Made by a program: the position numbers and the translations under genes. Below the pieces are notes generated by a model that was not told the origin of the DNA, ran no database searches, and was given only the letters and a program-made list of their open reading frames with translations. From NCBI GenBank assembly GCA_030674185.1, contig CM060307.1, positions 35,990,298 through 36,054,297 on the forward strand: a stretch of DNA of 64,000 nt, read 5' to 3'. The stretch's first letter is position 1. Each line of letters opens with the position of its first letter. This document shows positions 10,560 through 23,309 of this stretch, piece after piece. Source of the DNA: Monoplex corrugatus. Taxonomy: Eukaryota; Mollusca; Gastropoda; Littorinimorpha; Ranellidae.

Positions 10560-11732
10560 GTAAGTGAAATATCTTGCAGTTTGTTTACTATTACTTTTCG
10601 ACAGTTTGTTTCCTGATTTTAGAATATAATTGTTTGGAAAGCGTACAGCTGCAGCACCCACAGTATCATGAATATGAATCAGCATGTTAGAAGGTAGGGG
10701 TAGGTGACGGTTTGGGGTGCGGTAATTTTACAGAGAGTGAGATCAGGCATATGATTAAAGGAAAATGTTTACAAAAGATTTTTTTTAATAATCCATGCCT
10801 TTATTATATTTATTTATAATGATGTTAATGAGAGATTAGCGATTTATTGTGGTCACGTGACCAACGCTTTGATCGATCGATAGTCGAATCGGCCGAGTGC
10901 CCTCCCTTGGCTTCTTGTTGACTTCACTCGATCTGGTTCAGTGTCGTTCAATAATTTCACAATGTTACATCTTTTTCTTTTCTGCCTTTGTGTAAACTTC
11001 CTGAATGGTACCATTGAAACAAATCTGCATGTTTATCAATGCTATTGTTTTTAGGCCCAATATTATTATCACCTAGTTCAACAGCTTTAGAAGTTTATTA
11101 TTATTATTAATATTATCATATTTTTGTTATTGTTATTATTTTACTATCATTATTCATTATTATTTATCATTATTATTATTGTCATTATTTCATTATTAGT
11201 TTACTATCATTCATTACTATTTATTATCATTACTATTATTGTCATCAAAAATAATATTTGAACAAAATAAAGTAGGCCTACCAGGTTAATGGGTTGGACA
11301 CTATGAACCTTCCTAACTAGGCCTATAGTGTTTATGAGATAAATTTTGTTGTGCTGATTTGAGTAGGCCTAAATGTATGGGACATTTTACTTTGCCCACT
11401 GCTTTGTTAGGGTAAGGTATTATAATTTTATTTTCAAAGCTGACAATAATACTGGTAGACTTCTTACAGCTCCACACCAATCTCTCTCTCTCTCTTGATC
11501 CTTTCTCTCTTTGACAGGCAGGGAAGTTAATTGAGCAGGGGTACAAAAGTCCTTGTGTTCCTGCATGTTTTATGTTCTTGTTTTTTGGATTTGTTTTTGT
11601 TTTGGTCAGCATTTGCCTCTTGCTCTGTATGTATAGGCCTGTTTGTCCCTACAAATGGGATTTTCACATTACGCTACAGGATAGAACAGATAGATGTACT
11701 AATACTTTCCCTCTACACTATTTTTCTCACAG
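10560..11732 (+). other. Predicted intron of the small gene
   Basis: Begins GTAAGT and ends TTTTTCTCACAG. It contains an ATT-rich low-complexity stretch at about 11095-11245 and no recognised element. Confidence 0.5.
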
Positions 11733-11848
11733 ATGATCTCTTCATGAGGATGAAGGAGCGATTTCTTAAGACTGGCAGAGGGCGGAGACCTAGTCTTTTG
11801 GACAACTTTGACAGCAATGATGATGAACTGCGTCTTAACATGTTTTAA
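11733..11848 (+). CDS. Small predicted gene, exon 2 (C-terminus)
   Basis: The acceptor TTTTTCTCACAG is followed by coding sequence reading DDLFMRMKERFLKTGRGRRP, then SLLDNFDSNDDELRLNMF and TAA. With exon 1 it forms a protein with an acidic N-terminal half, a basic centre (KERFLKTGRGRRP) and an acidic C-terminal end. Such a charge pattern suits an intrinsically disordered nuclear or complex-associated small protein, but that is only inference. The reading frame also runs upstream through the intron, so a single-exon ORF starting at 11531 is the weaker alternative. Confidence 0.55.
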
Positions 11849-13040
11849 TTTCCTGTCACTTGTGAAGGGGAATCACTGATCATAGACACTGACAAGTATT
11901 TTTTTTACATTTCATTACAACATGTTTTTTTGTAAAAAGAGATGATTTCTATCTTTTGTGCTTCCAGTTTAAGTTGAAGGCCAGGACAGTTATCTACTGT
12001 GATTAATCAACAGTGAAAGGTCAAGACAATGATGTGGAAGCTTTTGATAATGTTCTACACACAGTTAAGGAATAGTTAAAGGTCAAGACATGTTTTAATC
12101 ATTGTTTAATGATAAAAAACAAAACAAATTATCATGTAAAAACTATGAAGATGACTTCTTTGAATGAATGTTGTTGATGTACATGTCTTGTTTGATTCGA
12201 TATGTAAACAAAACGCATTATTTGTTACTATTATCAGCTGACATTTGTTATAATTTTGTCATCTGATTTTTGTTTACAGAAAGATTGAAACCTAATGTCT
12301 TGTTTGTTATACTGACAGATCATAAAAAACTGATCATTTTGGTATATGGTACTTTGCAGTAGGATGAATGTGACAGAAGTTACGGAGTCTTGCAAAAAGC
12401 TAAAATACAAAAAAAAAATTCAAAATAGGTATTTTATCCTTACCCAAATATGGTTTGATTAAACATACAGATGTCTGAGGTTGTTTTACATTGAAAGAGT
12501 TTGTCATGCTGAGCAATTTGATATCAAAACCATTTTTGTAACTTTAAAGTGAAAAAAGTTATGGTGCACCAAATATGTGTAAAATTCGCCATTTTTTTCA
12601 CTGTGACAAATCGGCATATTTCGCATTTTTGACATCTGATATCTATTCAACCAGCTTTCAGATGAAGCTGGAAAAAATTAGAGTTAAATTCCTTAATATG
12701 TTTATCATATATTATTCATTTCAGTGTCACTGTATTGTATTTCTTAAAGATAATGGAGTTTGAAAATGGGTCCCTTGCCCAGTTGTTTGGAACGGCGGCG
12801 TCCAATTTTGGTATTTTTTGTCATTTTCATAGGTCTGTATTTTTATTGATATGCATTTCTGTCCATATGTTTTTTGCACATCAACTTAACAAGTAAAAAC
12901 CTCCTCAGAAATGATTTTCTGGACTTGTGTGTTTTTATATGTGTTCAAGGCATGTCTGAATGTGGCCTAAAATGCGAAAGAAAGGAAAAAAATCAAAAAA
13001 ATTATTTTTTTTATCCCACATTAAAAAATAAAGTATGTAT
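11849..13040 (+). other. Probable 3' UTR / downstream region of the small gene
   Basis: AT-rich DNA without coding signals. AAGGTCAAGACA occurs twice (about 12017 and 12078). An AATAAA at 13027-13032 is a possible polyadenylation signal. Confidence 0.35.
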
Positions 13041-13454
13041 GTGTTCAGAATAAAAATCTCTGTTTTCCCAGCTGATTTTTATACAGATAAGTTCAAATTT
13101 GAAAATCACTTTGGAATACCTATTTGAACACCTCACAGTGTAAGGCTGTCGTATCTGTTTTAGTGAATGCCACCATTCAGCACGGCACTTATGAATACTT
13201 TATCAATTCATCAGTAATGGATAGGTCGTGCTGCTGTCGTGTCAGGTTTTGTTTGTGGTGATATTTCTTTGTTTGCAGATAAATATGAAAACAAAACAAA
13301 AAACACTCCGGTATACAGTGATGAATGCTTTCGGGCTGTGGTGTATGCCAACGATCATTTTTCATCTATGGGCTCGTACATGTTGGTGGAAATGTGTATT
13401 CACTAGGACGCCTACGTCTGAGGACCGATTAAATGCACTGAAGTAAAACCCGCT

Positions 13455-13772
<318 letters not shown>

Positions 13773-13784
13773 TCAGAGTTTGAT

Positions 13785-14000
13785 CGAAACATTAAGATGG
13801 GCAGCGAACAGGCCAGTTTTAATTTTGCGGGCTGGAATTAAATCGGGATATATTCGGTTATATCAGAAGAACCAACCAGCCCACATAACATTTGCCAGCA
13901 GCACCCGGTATACCCAGGCGGTCTCTCATCCGTGTGCTAATCGGGCCTGACATTGCTAATCTTCGGTGATCGGATGAGAACCAGTGTTTTCAATGGTATG
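13785..14000 (-). mobile_element. 5S-rRNA-derived SINE
   Basis: The reverse complement of about 13895-13996 reads GGTTCTCATCCGATCACCGA, AGATTAGCAATGTCAGGCCC, GATTAGCACACGGATGAGAG and ACCGCCTGGGTATACCGGGT, then GCTG. This is clearly the 3' two thirds of eukaryotic 5S rRNA (known text GTCCGATCACCGAAGTTAAG...GACCGCCTGGGAATACCGGGTG) with scattered substitutions. The internal promoter region is included. The 5' third of 5S is missing. Downstream on the minus strand a non-5S body (13785-13890) follows, containing CTGCCCATCTTAA, also found at 28160-28180 and 61560-61575. A 5S head joined to an unrelated body is the architecture of 5S-derived (SINE3-type) elements. It is not an intact 5S gene. Confidence 0.75.
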
Positions 14001-14849
14001 GTCGGTAGCTTTTGTACTCTGAGAGGGAGAGAGGGACGGAAGGAGGAAGGGAAATTGGGAAGGGGGGGGGGGTGTACTCACCCTTCCCCTTTCAAAAAAG
14101 TTTTAAAGCTGTTTCAGTGTTTTTTCGTTTTTTCTTTGGCAGGGATCGTGCAAAGATGAAATTGTTTGTCTTACAGCTTTTAAGTTGTGTATTCTAAGGA
14201 CTATCTTGGTTTTTCTTCTTCTTCCTTTAGTATTGATTCCGTGGAATATCACGTGCAGATTACCCTGACGGTGCAAATATTCATTCTTAGTAATGAGATC
14301 AACTGTTTGATAGTCAATAGAAGTCCTCTTACAGTGAATATTTTCTTTTTTCATAGTTTGTCTTTAACAGAAATATCTGTTTTCAGATCCTCTTTTCATG
14401 AATTTGAAGCACGTGTTCAGAATAACTCTTTTCCACAGAAGCACTTTGAAATTCTGCCGTGATGACAAAAGCACTTTTTATTATGTATTTTTTTTTACAG
14501 TAGATTTTTTTTTCAAATTCTTTGCAGCAAGAGCACTTTTCCTTCAACTCCTTTGTGGAAGAATAGGTTTATCAGGGGTTTTTTTTCTCCACGGAAATAA
14601 GAAGAGCTTGTCAGATTCTCTCTTGATAAACAGAAGTGCAAATGTTCTGTCTTGGCATAGGGATAAAGTGTGAGGTATTACTGGAACTTTGGTGAGAAGA
14701 ACAGATCGTCCAAGGTTCTTCTGTATGAACGAAGCTCATAGTGTCGGCAAAACTGCGTGCATCCGGAACACGTAAAGAGACTACTCAGGCTTGAAGAAAT
14801 GACTGTCGATTGGCGTCGGGAGCTTGGGAGCTGAGTGTCCCGAGATTGG

Positions 14850-14912
14850 CGAGGCGCTGGTACTCCGGGTCCCATCCGCACCCTCGTGGTGTTTCTTATT
14901 AACTATTCAGAC
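14850..14912 (+). repeat. Interspersed repeat S7, copy 1
   Basis: GGTCCCATCCGCACCCTCGT, then GGTGTTTCTTATTAAC, matches 48520-48560 and 49167-49199. Confidence 0.75.
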
Positions 14913-15049
14913 GAAGTGTGGGAGGTTCATGTGGTACACGTTATCTTACTATTTTAATGGTAGAAGCAGGAAACATCTTCATGCATTGGAAAGCACAGGA
15001 GTTGTTCTGGGCAGCTAGTCAGAGTAGTCCTTCGATTACCACATACAGT

Positions 15050-15665
15050 ACCAGTGCCTTGACATTTGGGGGGGGGGGGGGGGGATAAAAACACACATTT
15101 TAGCGTTCTCTTGGCAGTGAGGTAAAGTGTACGAAAATTGTCTTAACCAAGCATACTGTGCTTATTTTCAGAGTCAATGTTTTGTCTTTCTAGAAGCATC
15201 ACCTTTTCACATTCTCTGTTTACAGGTGACATAAGTTTCACATTCTCTCTTTTATATCAGAAACAGACATTTTCTGAGGAGCAAGAGAAACTGTGAGTCT
15301 GTCATTTTGACTCTACACAAAGCAGTGTCGCATAATATTGGGTACAACAAAATTGGTATTTTGTTGATTTGGGATTTGTCACACCCAGACAGTTCCATAC
15401 ACGCTCCTCTCTCCAAATCTGCCTGCAGTTATACGGAAGATTGAACACAAACACTATGCAGGGGCGAAGTGTTGACATAGGAGGAGACCTGTTTTTTGTG
15501 TGTGTGTCAAACGTTACAAGAAATCCGACCCCACCTAAATGATTTGCACATTTAGATGAACAACGTCATTGTAGTTTCTATATTGCGGGATGGAATTAAA
15601 CTCGAGACATCAGATCCAACTGACTAGCTATTGCCAATGTAGCCAGTCATTGAAACTGTACACGT
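15050..15665 (+). repeat. Possible right part of R1 copy C
   Basis: 15180-15340 resembles 1600-1770 (TTTTGTCTTTNNNGAGAA, CATATTCTCT/CACATTCTCT and TTGACTCTACACAA). Weak and interrupted. A G16 tract lies at 15068-15083. Confidence 0.35.
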
Positions 15666-15835
15666 AGCACACCAAGTCCGTCGGTCTTTAAGGCTTTTAA
15701 CGTTATGGTGCTATTTGAAATTTTCCATTATTTCAACTATATGGTATTTTGCAGTTGTTAATTTTGACATTTATGAAGTCTGGGGGAATTGTCGGCAACA
15801 TTAACACCACCTTTGTGTGTCGGTTTTATTTCTCT

Positions 15836-15910
15836 GTGCGTGCGTGTGTTTGTGCGTGCGTGTGTGTGTGTGTGCACGTGCGCGTGTTTTTGTATTTGGA
15901 TATATATATA

Positions 15911-15988
<78 letters not shown>

Positions 15989-16000
15989 CGTGTGGATGAT
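15836..16000. repeat. (TG)n microsatellite complex
   Basis: GTGC units, a short TATATATATA, then about 37 TG units. Confidence 0.96.
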
Positions 16001-16364
16001 TGTTTACGTCCCTGTGTGTAAACAGAAAGTGTCATAAGCGATTTTTCTGCTGTTTGTGGACGATTGGTTATGTCCAGCCAATCAAGAAGTTTTGAACTTA
16101 CAAAACAGGCAGAAGCCGAATGTTCGGACACAGCAACCGCAGATGTGAAAATCGCTGTTGAGGTAGAGGTCTCCGGCTGTGCTTGGACGAATTTAAACCC
16201 AGTTATATCCAACGTTTTGCACAGGAACACTTATAACCGTGTATATCACAGTAGTAATATAATGGATTCCAAATGACAGTTTGGTGAAAGGTCCAAACAT
16301 GCCAGAAAACGGATTATGAATGAGACTGCCGCACCACCTACTGGTTCTATCGAGGTACGAACGA
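16001..16364. other. No recognised feature
   Basis: Opposed short reading frames here have no recognisable product. Confidence 0.4.
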
Positions 16365-16545
16365 TAGACATAAAATGCATACGCTAGGTAGGACCTCAAG
16401 ACATTGCCAGCGCCTAGTGCTTATGTGCAGGCTTATGCTTTATGCCATGGTCTCTTTGGATCTTCTCCATCAGGCGACATCAGTGGCGTGTGGAATTTAT
16501 TTCGAATGCGAAGACATTATCTTGATAAACTTAAACGGAAAACGG
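16365..16545 (+). mobile_element. SINE family S1, copy 1
   Basis: GGACCTCAAGACATTGCCAG, then CATCAGTGGCGTGTGGAATT and ATCTTGATAAACTTAAACGG. Aligns with copies at 22360, 38168, 43120, 53822 (minus) and 56668. Confidence 0.75.
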
Positions 16546-17014
16546 ATATCGTTCGTATGTTTTGAGCATATTGTTTTGGATATTGTCGGCATGTCATGAC
16601 CAGCGCTGCAGCATGTTTTCAGTTAAGACGATTTTTTCGCCTTTTTCTGTCTGAGGGAAACGTTTAGTAATGTTAACCCGAGCGGAAGGAAGTCGCCTTT
16701 CTTGTGGATTTTGATCCATGCATACCAGTTCCTCCATGTTGAAGACAAAATGAGATCACTGCGGAGGCTCACTGTGGCAGACTACTATCGTAAGAAGGGG
16801 AGATCTCAAATTTTCGTAGAAAAAATGTTTAAACAGTCTAAGGGGAAGGTACAGCTGCATCCTAGTGTTAGAGTACCACTGTAAGCTGGCTTAAGGACAC
16901 TGGAAGGGGCACATCATGAAAGTTTGATTCATTTTTTTTCTGCATTGGACATAACTGTAAATCAGGAAACAGCTTTAACGTTTTTGTTATGTTAGCCAAT
17001 TTGTTAAAACGCTA

Positions 17015-17175
17015 GACTTTGTATCGGAAGGTTTACAAATTGGAAGGTCTAGGCCCAGTCCTATCTGGATACCCCCCGCTCTATCGGTGAAGAGTTAGGA
17101 GTTTTCCAATTTCCCAGGTCAACATATATGCAGACCTGTTAGTGTCTAAACCCTCTTCGTGTGTATACGCGTCGG
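17015..17175 (+). mobile_element. SINE family S2, copy 2
   Basis: GTTTTCCAATTTCCCAGGTC, then AACATATATGCAGACCTG and CTTCGTGTGTATACGCGT. Preceded by a tRNA-like stretch (GGAAGGTCTAGGCC). Confidence 0.7.
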
Positions 17176-17346
17176 AGATGCTGTAAGTTATGTCAGTGTC
17201 CGGTAGCTTTTTGAAATATGAAAATGCCCAGCTTGCATACCCACGAAAGATAGTATGCAGACTGTGCGGCGACATACCGCCTGCAGTGTGGGCAAAATAG
17301 CGCACACGCATTGAGGATAATAGGAACGCTAAAAAAGCACAAGTAA

Positions 17347-17530
17347 GCAAGCAAACAAACAAACAAGGAAGGAAGCAAGCAACCAACCAACTAACCAACT
17401 AACCAACCAACCAACCAACCAGCCAGCTAGCCAGCCAGCCAGCCAGCCAACCAACCAACCAACCAACCAACCAACCAACCAACCAACCAACCAACCAACC
17501 AAGTATCCAACCAACCAACCAATCAACCAT
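17347..17530. repeat. (CCAA)n microsatellite
   Basis: CAAG/CAAA units, then about 35 CCAA and CCAG units. Confidence 0.97.
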
Positions 17531-18396
17531 GCAAACATCTAAAACTCATATAAAACATAAAATGCTCTTGGTTCAGGTACTCTGTCATATCATTCATATT
17601 CCTGGCCAATCTCAAGAGCTGTCCTGGTCTAAAATGCTCGCCACAAACTCTGCTGAATAATTTCTGTTGTCAACCAAAAGAGCAAACATGATAACTTAGC
17701 ACTCGGCCTAGATGTTAACCCGGCAAGAAGGACGGAATTTTTCTAGGAAAGCTTCTTCCCACTTGGAAAACAAAAAGACCGTCATAGATTTTGTAAACTA
17801 GTTTTTTTTTCTTTGTGCATCTGGCCAGCACACAACATGGAACGTCAGACGCAAATGTTTTATTTATATGATTTTGTGTTACAAAAAGTGGTTGAAATAA
17901 AGGCTGAACATATCAGACAATATGCAATATAAATTCCTGATTTTTACGTTACAGACAAGAAGCGTATAATAGAGGTAAGTGATAGAGGGCCTGCCTTTAA
18001 CTATGGAATTCGTGTCTAGCTAAAGACATTACAATGATAAGCGCGAGCAGCCTCCTGTTCAGCCAGCAGTGAACGGACTGCTCACCCTCACCAGAATTCC
18101 CTTGAGGCGTTAATTCAGGGTTATAGTTCCCTTCGCCCACTCACGGAGTATAAGTTCGAATCTGGTTCCAGAAAACTTTGTGCGGATTGCAACACATCTC
18201 GTTATAAATGGGTACCTGACCCTTTACGTGTTTAGGAAAGTTAAATCGACACTTCCAACATAAAATGAGCACTTCCTAGATTGATCGAGAGACAAGACCA
18301 CTGCACTCATAGCAACACGAGGCGCTAAGCTCCGCCCCTTTAGGGGAGCCTGGCAACGAACGGAAAATGGCCACTGCCGACTATCAATAATCATTT
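17531..18396. other. Unassigned; one B-box-like motif
   Basis: AAGTTCGAATCTGG at about 18153 resembles a pol III B box and may mark a further SINE (18100-18240). Otherwise nothing is recognised. Confidence 0.3.
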
Positions 18397-18540
18397 GAAC
18401 TCGTTACAGATCTTCTGCATACATGTTCTGGTCAACAACAAACATCGGAACTCGTTACAGATCTTTCGCTTACATGTTTTGGTGAACAACAAACATTGGA
18501 ACTCGTTACAGATCTTTCGCTTGCATGTTTTGGTGAATGA
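18397..18540 (+). repeat. 51-bp tandem repeat, 3 copies
   Basis: GAACTCGTTACAGATCTT... starts at 18397, 18448 and 18499. The period is a multiple of three, so the plus frame shows a repeated 17-residue peptide (NSLQIFRLHVLVNNKHW). Confidence 0.93.
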
Positions 18541-19439
18541 AAACCAACTATGTGAGCAAAAAGACAAGGATACAATTTCCCTTATATCTACAACAAGAAA
18601 TTTTGGGTGCTGGTGACGATTTATAATCTGAATAACATATACTTTGCGCTGTAAGAGATGAACGTACCATCTCGCGTCACATTGTGAGGATACCAGTTCG
18701 CTTTATACCGGTTTCTTACCCGTTTGCGACGGGAACCCGGTTACGACACAACACCCAGTGCTGCTTCATGGGCGAGCGCCATTCTCGTCTGATGTAGATG
18801 GCCATGTAGATATTTGAGTAGTATTCCATGGTATCATGGTTTGTTAGAAGGCGTCTGCAGGCCTGTTGAGTCCTGAAAGTCTGACTCATAAGAAGTATGT
18901 ACTTATCTCCCATTCTTTAGGACTTCAGGGTGATGGGATTGCCTTTACCTTTTTTGTGTACGTCTGAAATCTTGACGTTTTGCTTTCCAATGTTGTTTTC
19001 AAGATGGCTGTATTCGATTTGTGTTATGTGACTACGAAGTCTCTCTCCATCCTAGTCTCGAACGAATTTGACAGTTTACTGTCAATCCTGATCGTTTTAC
19101 GTAATTTGGAAGCTGCAAATCGAAATTCAACATGTCCTGATAACTGAACGATATGTGGCGTGACAGATAAAGAGTTCAAGGCCGAGGAGTGCGGAGGACT
19201 TCTGGCAGCAGCTTGCCTTTGGCGTCTCTCTCTGGGCCCCTATCGCAGTTAATGGCAAAAACGTGCTGCTCAGTATGTATCCTTCGGGATGTCGTTTAAA
19301 AAACAATATCGTCAGACTACAAGGACAATCTCCATTTTAATGTAAAAACACATAAACGTGCTCTATTTTCATTTGAAAACTTTGTGGTGAACTTGCGTTA
19401 ATAATCCCCCATGTCCCATTGAAACAGCAGATAGCAATC
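18541..19439. other. No gene recognised
   Basis: Short open frames only. 18760-18850 (minus) shows a weak similarity to 44990-45070. Confidence 0.4.
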
Positions 19440-19545
19440 ATCCCACTCAGCAAGGGAAGACAATCATGCCATTCAGCAAGGGAAGACAATCATCCCATTC
19501 AGCAAGGGAAGACAATCATCCCATTCAGCAAGGGAAGAACAAGTA
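19440..19545. repeat. 26-bp tandem repeat, 4 copies
   Basis: CAGCAAGGGAAGACAATCAT, then CCCATT, repeated four times with one or two changes. Confidence 0.95.
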
Positions 19546-19647
19546 ATTGGACACTCCATCATTTGTGTGACATGAGCATTTCATATAATCAGTCTCAGAA
19601 TTTCCATTCTCGTTTTGTTCTTCTCTTAGGACATTGAGGTTTGATAC

Positions 19648-19782
<135 letters not shown>

Positions 19783-20009
19783 TATCCTAAAAATCATAAA
19801 CGAAATATCAATGAACTGGATGTCAAACTAAGGAAAATTTTACAAACTCTCCCTGCCGTATAAATGTTTCTATACACCTCTTTTGTAGTTTGATCATGCA
19901 AAATGAACAACCGTAAGCAGTTCAACTCATGGGAATTTCTTTTTGGAAACGGAAAAGTCAAATTGATAATATTTTGTTAACAAAAAACAAAACAAAACAA
20001 AGCAAAACA

Positions 20010-20345
20010 AAACAATGACGACACACTTCGGATACAGGGAAGTTCGTTAACAAAACAATGATGACACATTTGAGATACAGGCAAGTTCGTTTACAAAACA
20101 ATGATGACACACTTGGTATACAGGCAAGTTCGTTTACAAAACATTGATGACACACTTGGATACAGGCAAGTTCGTTTTACAAACATGATGAACACTTGGT
20201 AACAGGCAAGTTCGTTTCCAAAACAATGATGACACACTTGGGACACAGGCAAGTTCGTTTACAAAACAATGATGACACACTTGGATACAGGCAAGTTCGT
20301 TTACAAAACAATGATGATAAACTTGGGACTACAGGCAAGTTCGTT
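20010..20345. repeat. 43-bp minisatellite, about 8 copies
   Basis: Unit: ACAAAACAATGATGACACAC, then TTGGATACAGGCAAGTTCGTTT. One further unit fragment (ACACAATGATGACACATTTG) lies at 20594 beyond the AACAC block. Confidence 0.93.
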
Positions 20346-20384
20346 ACACAAACAAAAAAGCACTGAACACAACGTCAAACATGA

Positions 20385-20575
20385 TACACTAACACAACAC
20401 AACACAAAAACACACACACAATCACAAAACAAACAACACAACACAACAACACAACAAAAAAACACAACACAACACAACACAACACAACACAACACAACAC
20501 AACACAACACAAACACACAACACAACACAACACAACACAAACACGAAACAAACAAAACAAACGAACAAAACGATG
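20385..20575. repeat. (AACAC)n microsatellite
   Basis: About 30 AACAC units with slips, embedded in the 43-bp minisatellite. Confidence 0.97.
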
Positions 20576-20936
20576 CGTAACGAAATAAAACCAGACACAA
20601 TGATGACACATTTGGGACCCACGTACAGACATACATACACATGCTGGCACACATTGAAGCTCGTGCAATATCGTCTGGATTCAGTTTGAGTCTTTCTATT
20701 CCGTTCCCTCTATCAGCATTTTTTTTTTTCCGGAGAGAATGAAAAATCAGCGTTGACTGTAATTCCGCCGTGCAGCATCTTTCCGGATGAAAAGCAAATC
20801 GTAAAATCTTGCTTCGCTTACCCAAGCTTGTAAATTGTGATTTGATGCTGATGCCTTCTTCGCTTGCCCCCCCTCCCCCCCCCCCAACCTACCCCTTCAC
20901 TTTTTCCTCGATACTTTCTTTCCGAGCGTTGTGAAA

Positions 20937-20937
<1 letters not shown>

Positions 20938-21018
<81 letters not shown>

Positions 21019-21020
21019 TG

Positions 21021-21051
<31 letters not shown>

Positions 21052-21384
21052 TAAAGAAAGAAAGAAGGAGAGAGAATGTGTGTGTCAATGAAAAAAAAAA
21101 TGTGTTAGAGAAAGATACTGTGTAAGAGCATGAAACAGATGGGAGTGTGTGAGGTATATGTGCGCGCGCGCGCACAGCGCATATATGGTGTGTGTGTGTG
21201 TGGAGAGAGAGTGAGAGAGAGAGAGAGAAGAACAGACAGCCCACAGAGAGACAGACAGAACAGACAGACAGACAGACAGGCAGATAAAGAGAGAGAGAGA
21301 GACAGAGAATGTATACATTGAATACGAAATTGTGTGTTAGAGATTGTTGTGTTAAAGCACGTGTGTTTGTGCGCGCACGAGCGC

Positions 21385-21455
<71 letters not shown>
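20938..21455. repeat. (TG)n, (CG)n, (GACA)n and (GA)n block
   Basis: TG 20938-21052, CG 21162-21174, GACA/GA 21200-21308 and a pure GA run 21388-21455. Preceded by C-rich DNA at 20869-20885. Confidence 0.97.
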
Positions 21456-21460
<5 letters not shown>

Positions 21461-21919
21461 CGCAGGGTAGCAAATAGCTCGGCTAGCTGACAGGCAAGGG
21501 AAGTAAGTCATGAAAGTGTGTGTAAAGTAGCGTGAAAGGGGACACGACCCAACATTTGGCCAGCATCTCCGCTCTGCTCTCTGTTTGTCTGTATGTCCGT
21601 CTGTCTGTGTGTGTGCATGCTTTAAAAATAAGACAAGGGAGGTGGTGGGGAGGAGGAAGAAGCAAAGAGAACGTCGTCACCACCGACCGTTCGATACCTA
21701 ACGGCCCGATCAGATTCTTCGACTTTTTCCGATGCGGTCCACAAAAGCGCCGTTTGGTCTTCAGCGGTAGTAGATAGAAAGAGGGCCGTGTACTGAATTC
21801 GTGTGATTGGCATCTGGTGTCTTTGGTACATGAGCTGGCCCTCCTGATTTGACAGAAGTACTAAACTAAGCATGTTGACAAACTTTTTGTGTGTGTGTGC
21901 TTCAGTAGACGATATAACA
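21456..21919. other. No recognised feature
   Basis: Only short chance reading frames. Confidence 0.4.
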
Positions 21920-22359
21920 GTGAAATCTCGCCAACTTGGACCTCGGCCTTAATCGATTGAAAGCGTATTGAACACGACTGTTGTCAACGACGTTTTGGTC
22001 TCTTGAGCGTATTCACCCATTGGCTCCGTTAGTCGCTGGCGTGGGCGTATTGACCCTTCGACTCCCTCCCTCTATCCATCAGCTTTCTGTGGGAAAGTAA
22101 GCTGCTGTGAACAGAGATTATACCAACAGTTTTCATCAGCTTGTCTGTAACGCGTCTTAGCTGCGGCCACCTGATTCACCCCAGAAGTAAAACAAATTAA
22201 TTGGATATAATTTTTTTCAGATCCCACAGAGGACATAAATGTTAAATTTATAAAACTTGGTACTTAGCGATCGTGCTGTGAAAAGTGGTCGTATCTCCTT
22301 ATTGTTGTTAGCTGTGGTTCAGTTGATTCACTTAAACGTTGTAACAACCGAATGACAAG

Positions 22360-22490
22360 TCGCTAGGTATGACCCTAAGACCTTGGCAGTGCGCAGGGCT
22401 AGTATGCCATCATCATTTTGATCTTATCCATCACATGGCATCTGTGGCGTCAGTGCATAGGGAATAGAAGCTGAAACTAAAGTGGCAATA
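22360..22490 (+). mobile_element. SINE family S1, copy 2 (partial)
   Basis: CCATCACATGGCATCTGTGG, then CGTCAGTGCATAGGGAAT and GAAGCTGAAACT match the other S1 copies. Inserted in the degenerate array. Confidence 0.7.
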
Positions 22491-23309
22491 AACTCTTTCA
22501 GCTCTGGTAATGGACATACAGGTTAATTTTACCAATAAGATAGACAAAATTCTCAACGTTTGTCCATAGAAAACTGTAATCAACAGAATCAATCAATGAC
22601 GTCTGTTCGTTTGGGCATGTTACCTAGATTATCGAATTCATCAAAAGTTTAGGACAATCAAACTGACAATAAACTCGTTTGGATCTGTCAGAGAACACAA
22701 AGATTGTCTTACCAATTGTTTTTGAAAGGTTGTCGACAGAAGACGCAGTAAACAGAAGTAATGATAACGACTTCAGCTCTTTTCAGCATATTACCTGTGG
22801 TTCATCTAATCCACCGGAAGTTGGGGACAGCAAGCTGGCAACAAGCTTCTTCGGTCTGAGGTTGAGAACATACAGGTTATCTGACTACAAGGTTCTCAGC
22901 CGTCGTTGACAGAAAGTGCTAAAGACTCTTGATCTGTTGAGCTTATTAACCCTTTGACTTCCTTATCCTGTCCACCAGCTGGCATCAGCTCTCTACTGGG
23001 AGTTCAGAGTGTCTCGCTTGATTCACCAGAACATTAAAACAACACAAATGTGCAACAAGATCTCTTAGATCCGTTAGAGGACTGGAGGTTAATTTTCTTT
23101 TAACGTCATCGCACTCATTTGTGCTCATTCTCTCTCTCTCTCTCTGTATCTCTCTCTCTCTCCCCCCCCCTTTTTTTTAGCGCGGAGGGGGAGGGGGGGG
23201 ACAGTTTTACAATGCGATGATGATAGGGATGATAATCACGATGCTTTGAAGTTCCATCTTGGATTGACACAGAAGGGTTAATACGCCCACGCTTCTCATC
23301 ATAATATAT

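Noticed and set aside
12400..13120. Weak inverted text AAAATAGGTATT / AATACCTATTTG suggesting a transposon
   Set aside because: Only about 12 bp matches and no target-site duplication is visible.
13895..13996. Functional 5S rRNA gene
   Set aside because: The 5' third is missing, there are many substitutions and no terminator T run follows.
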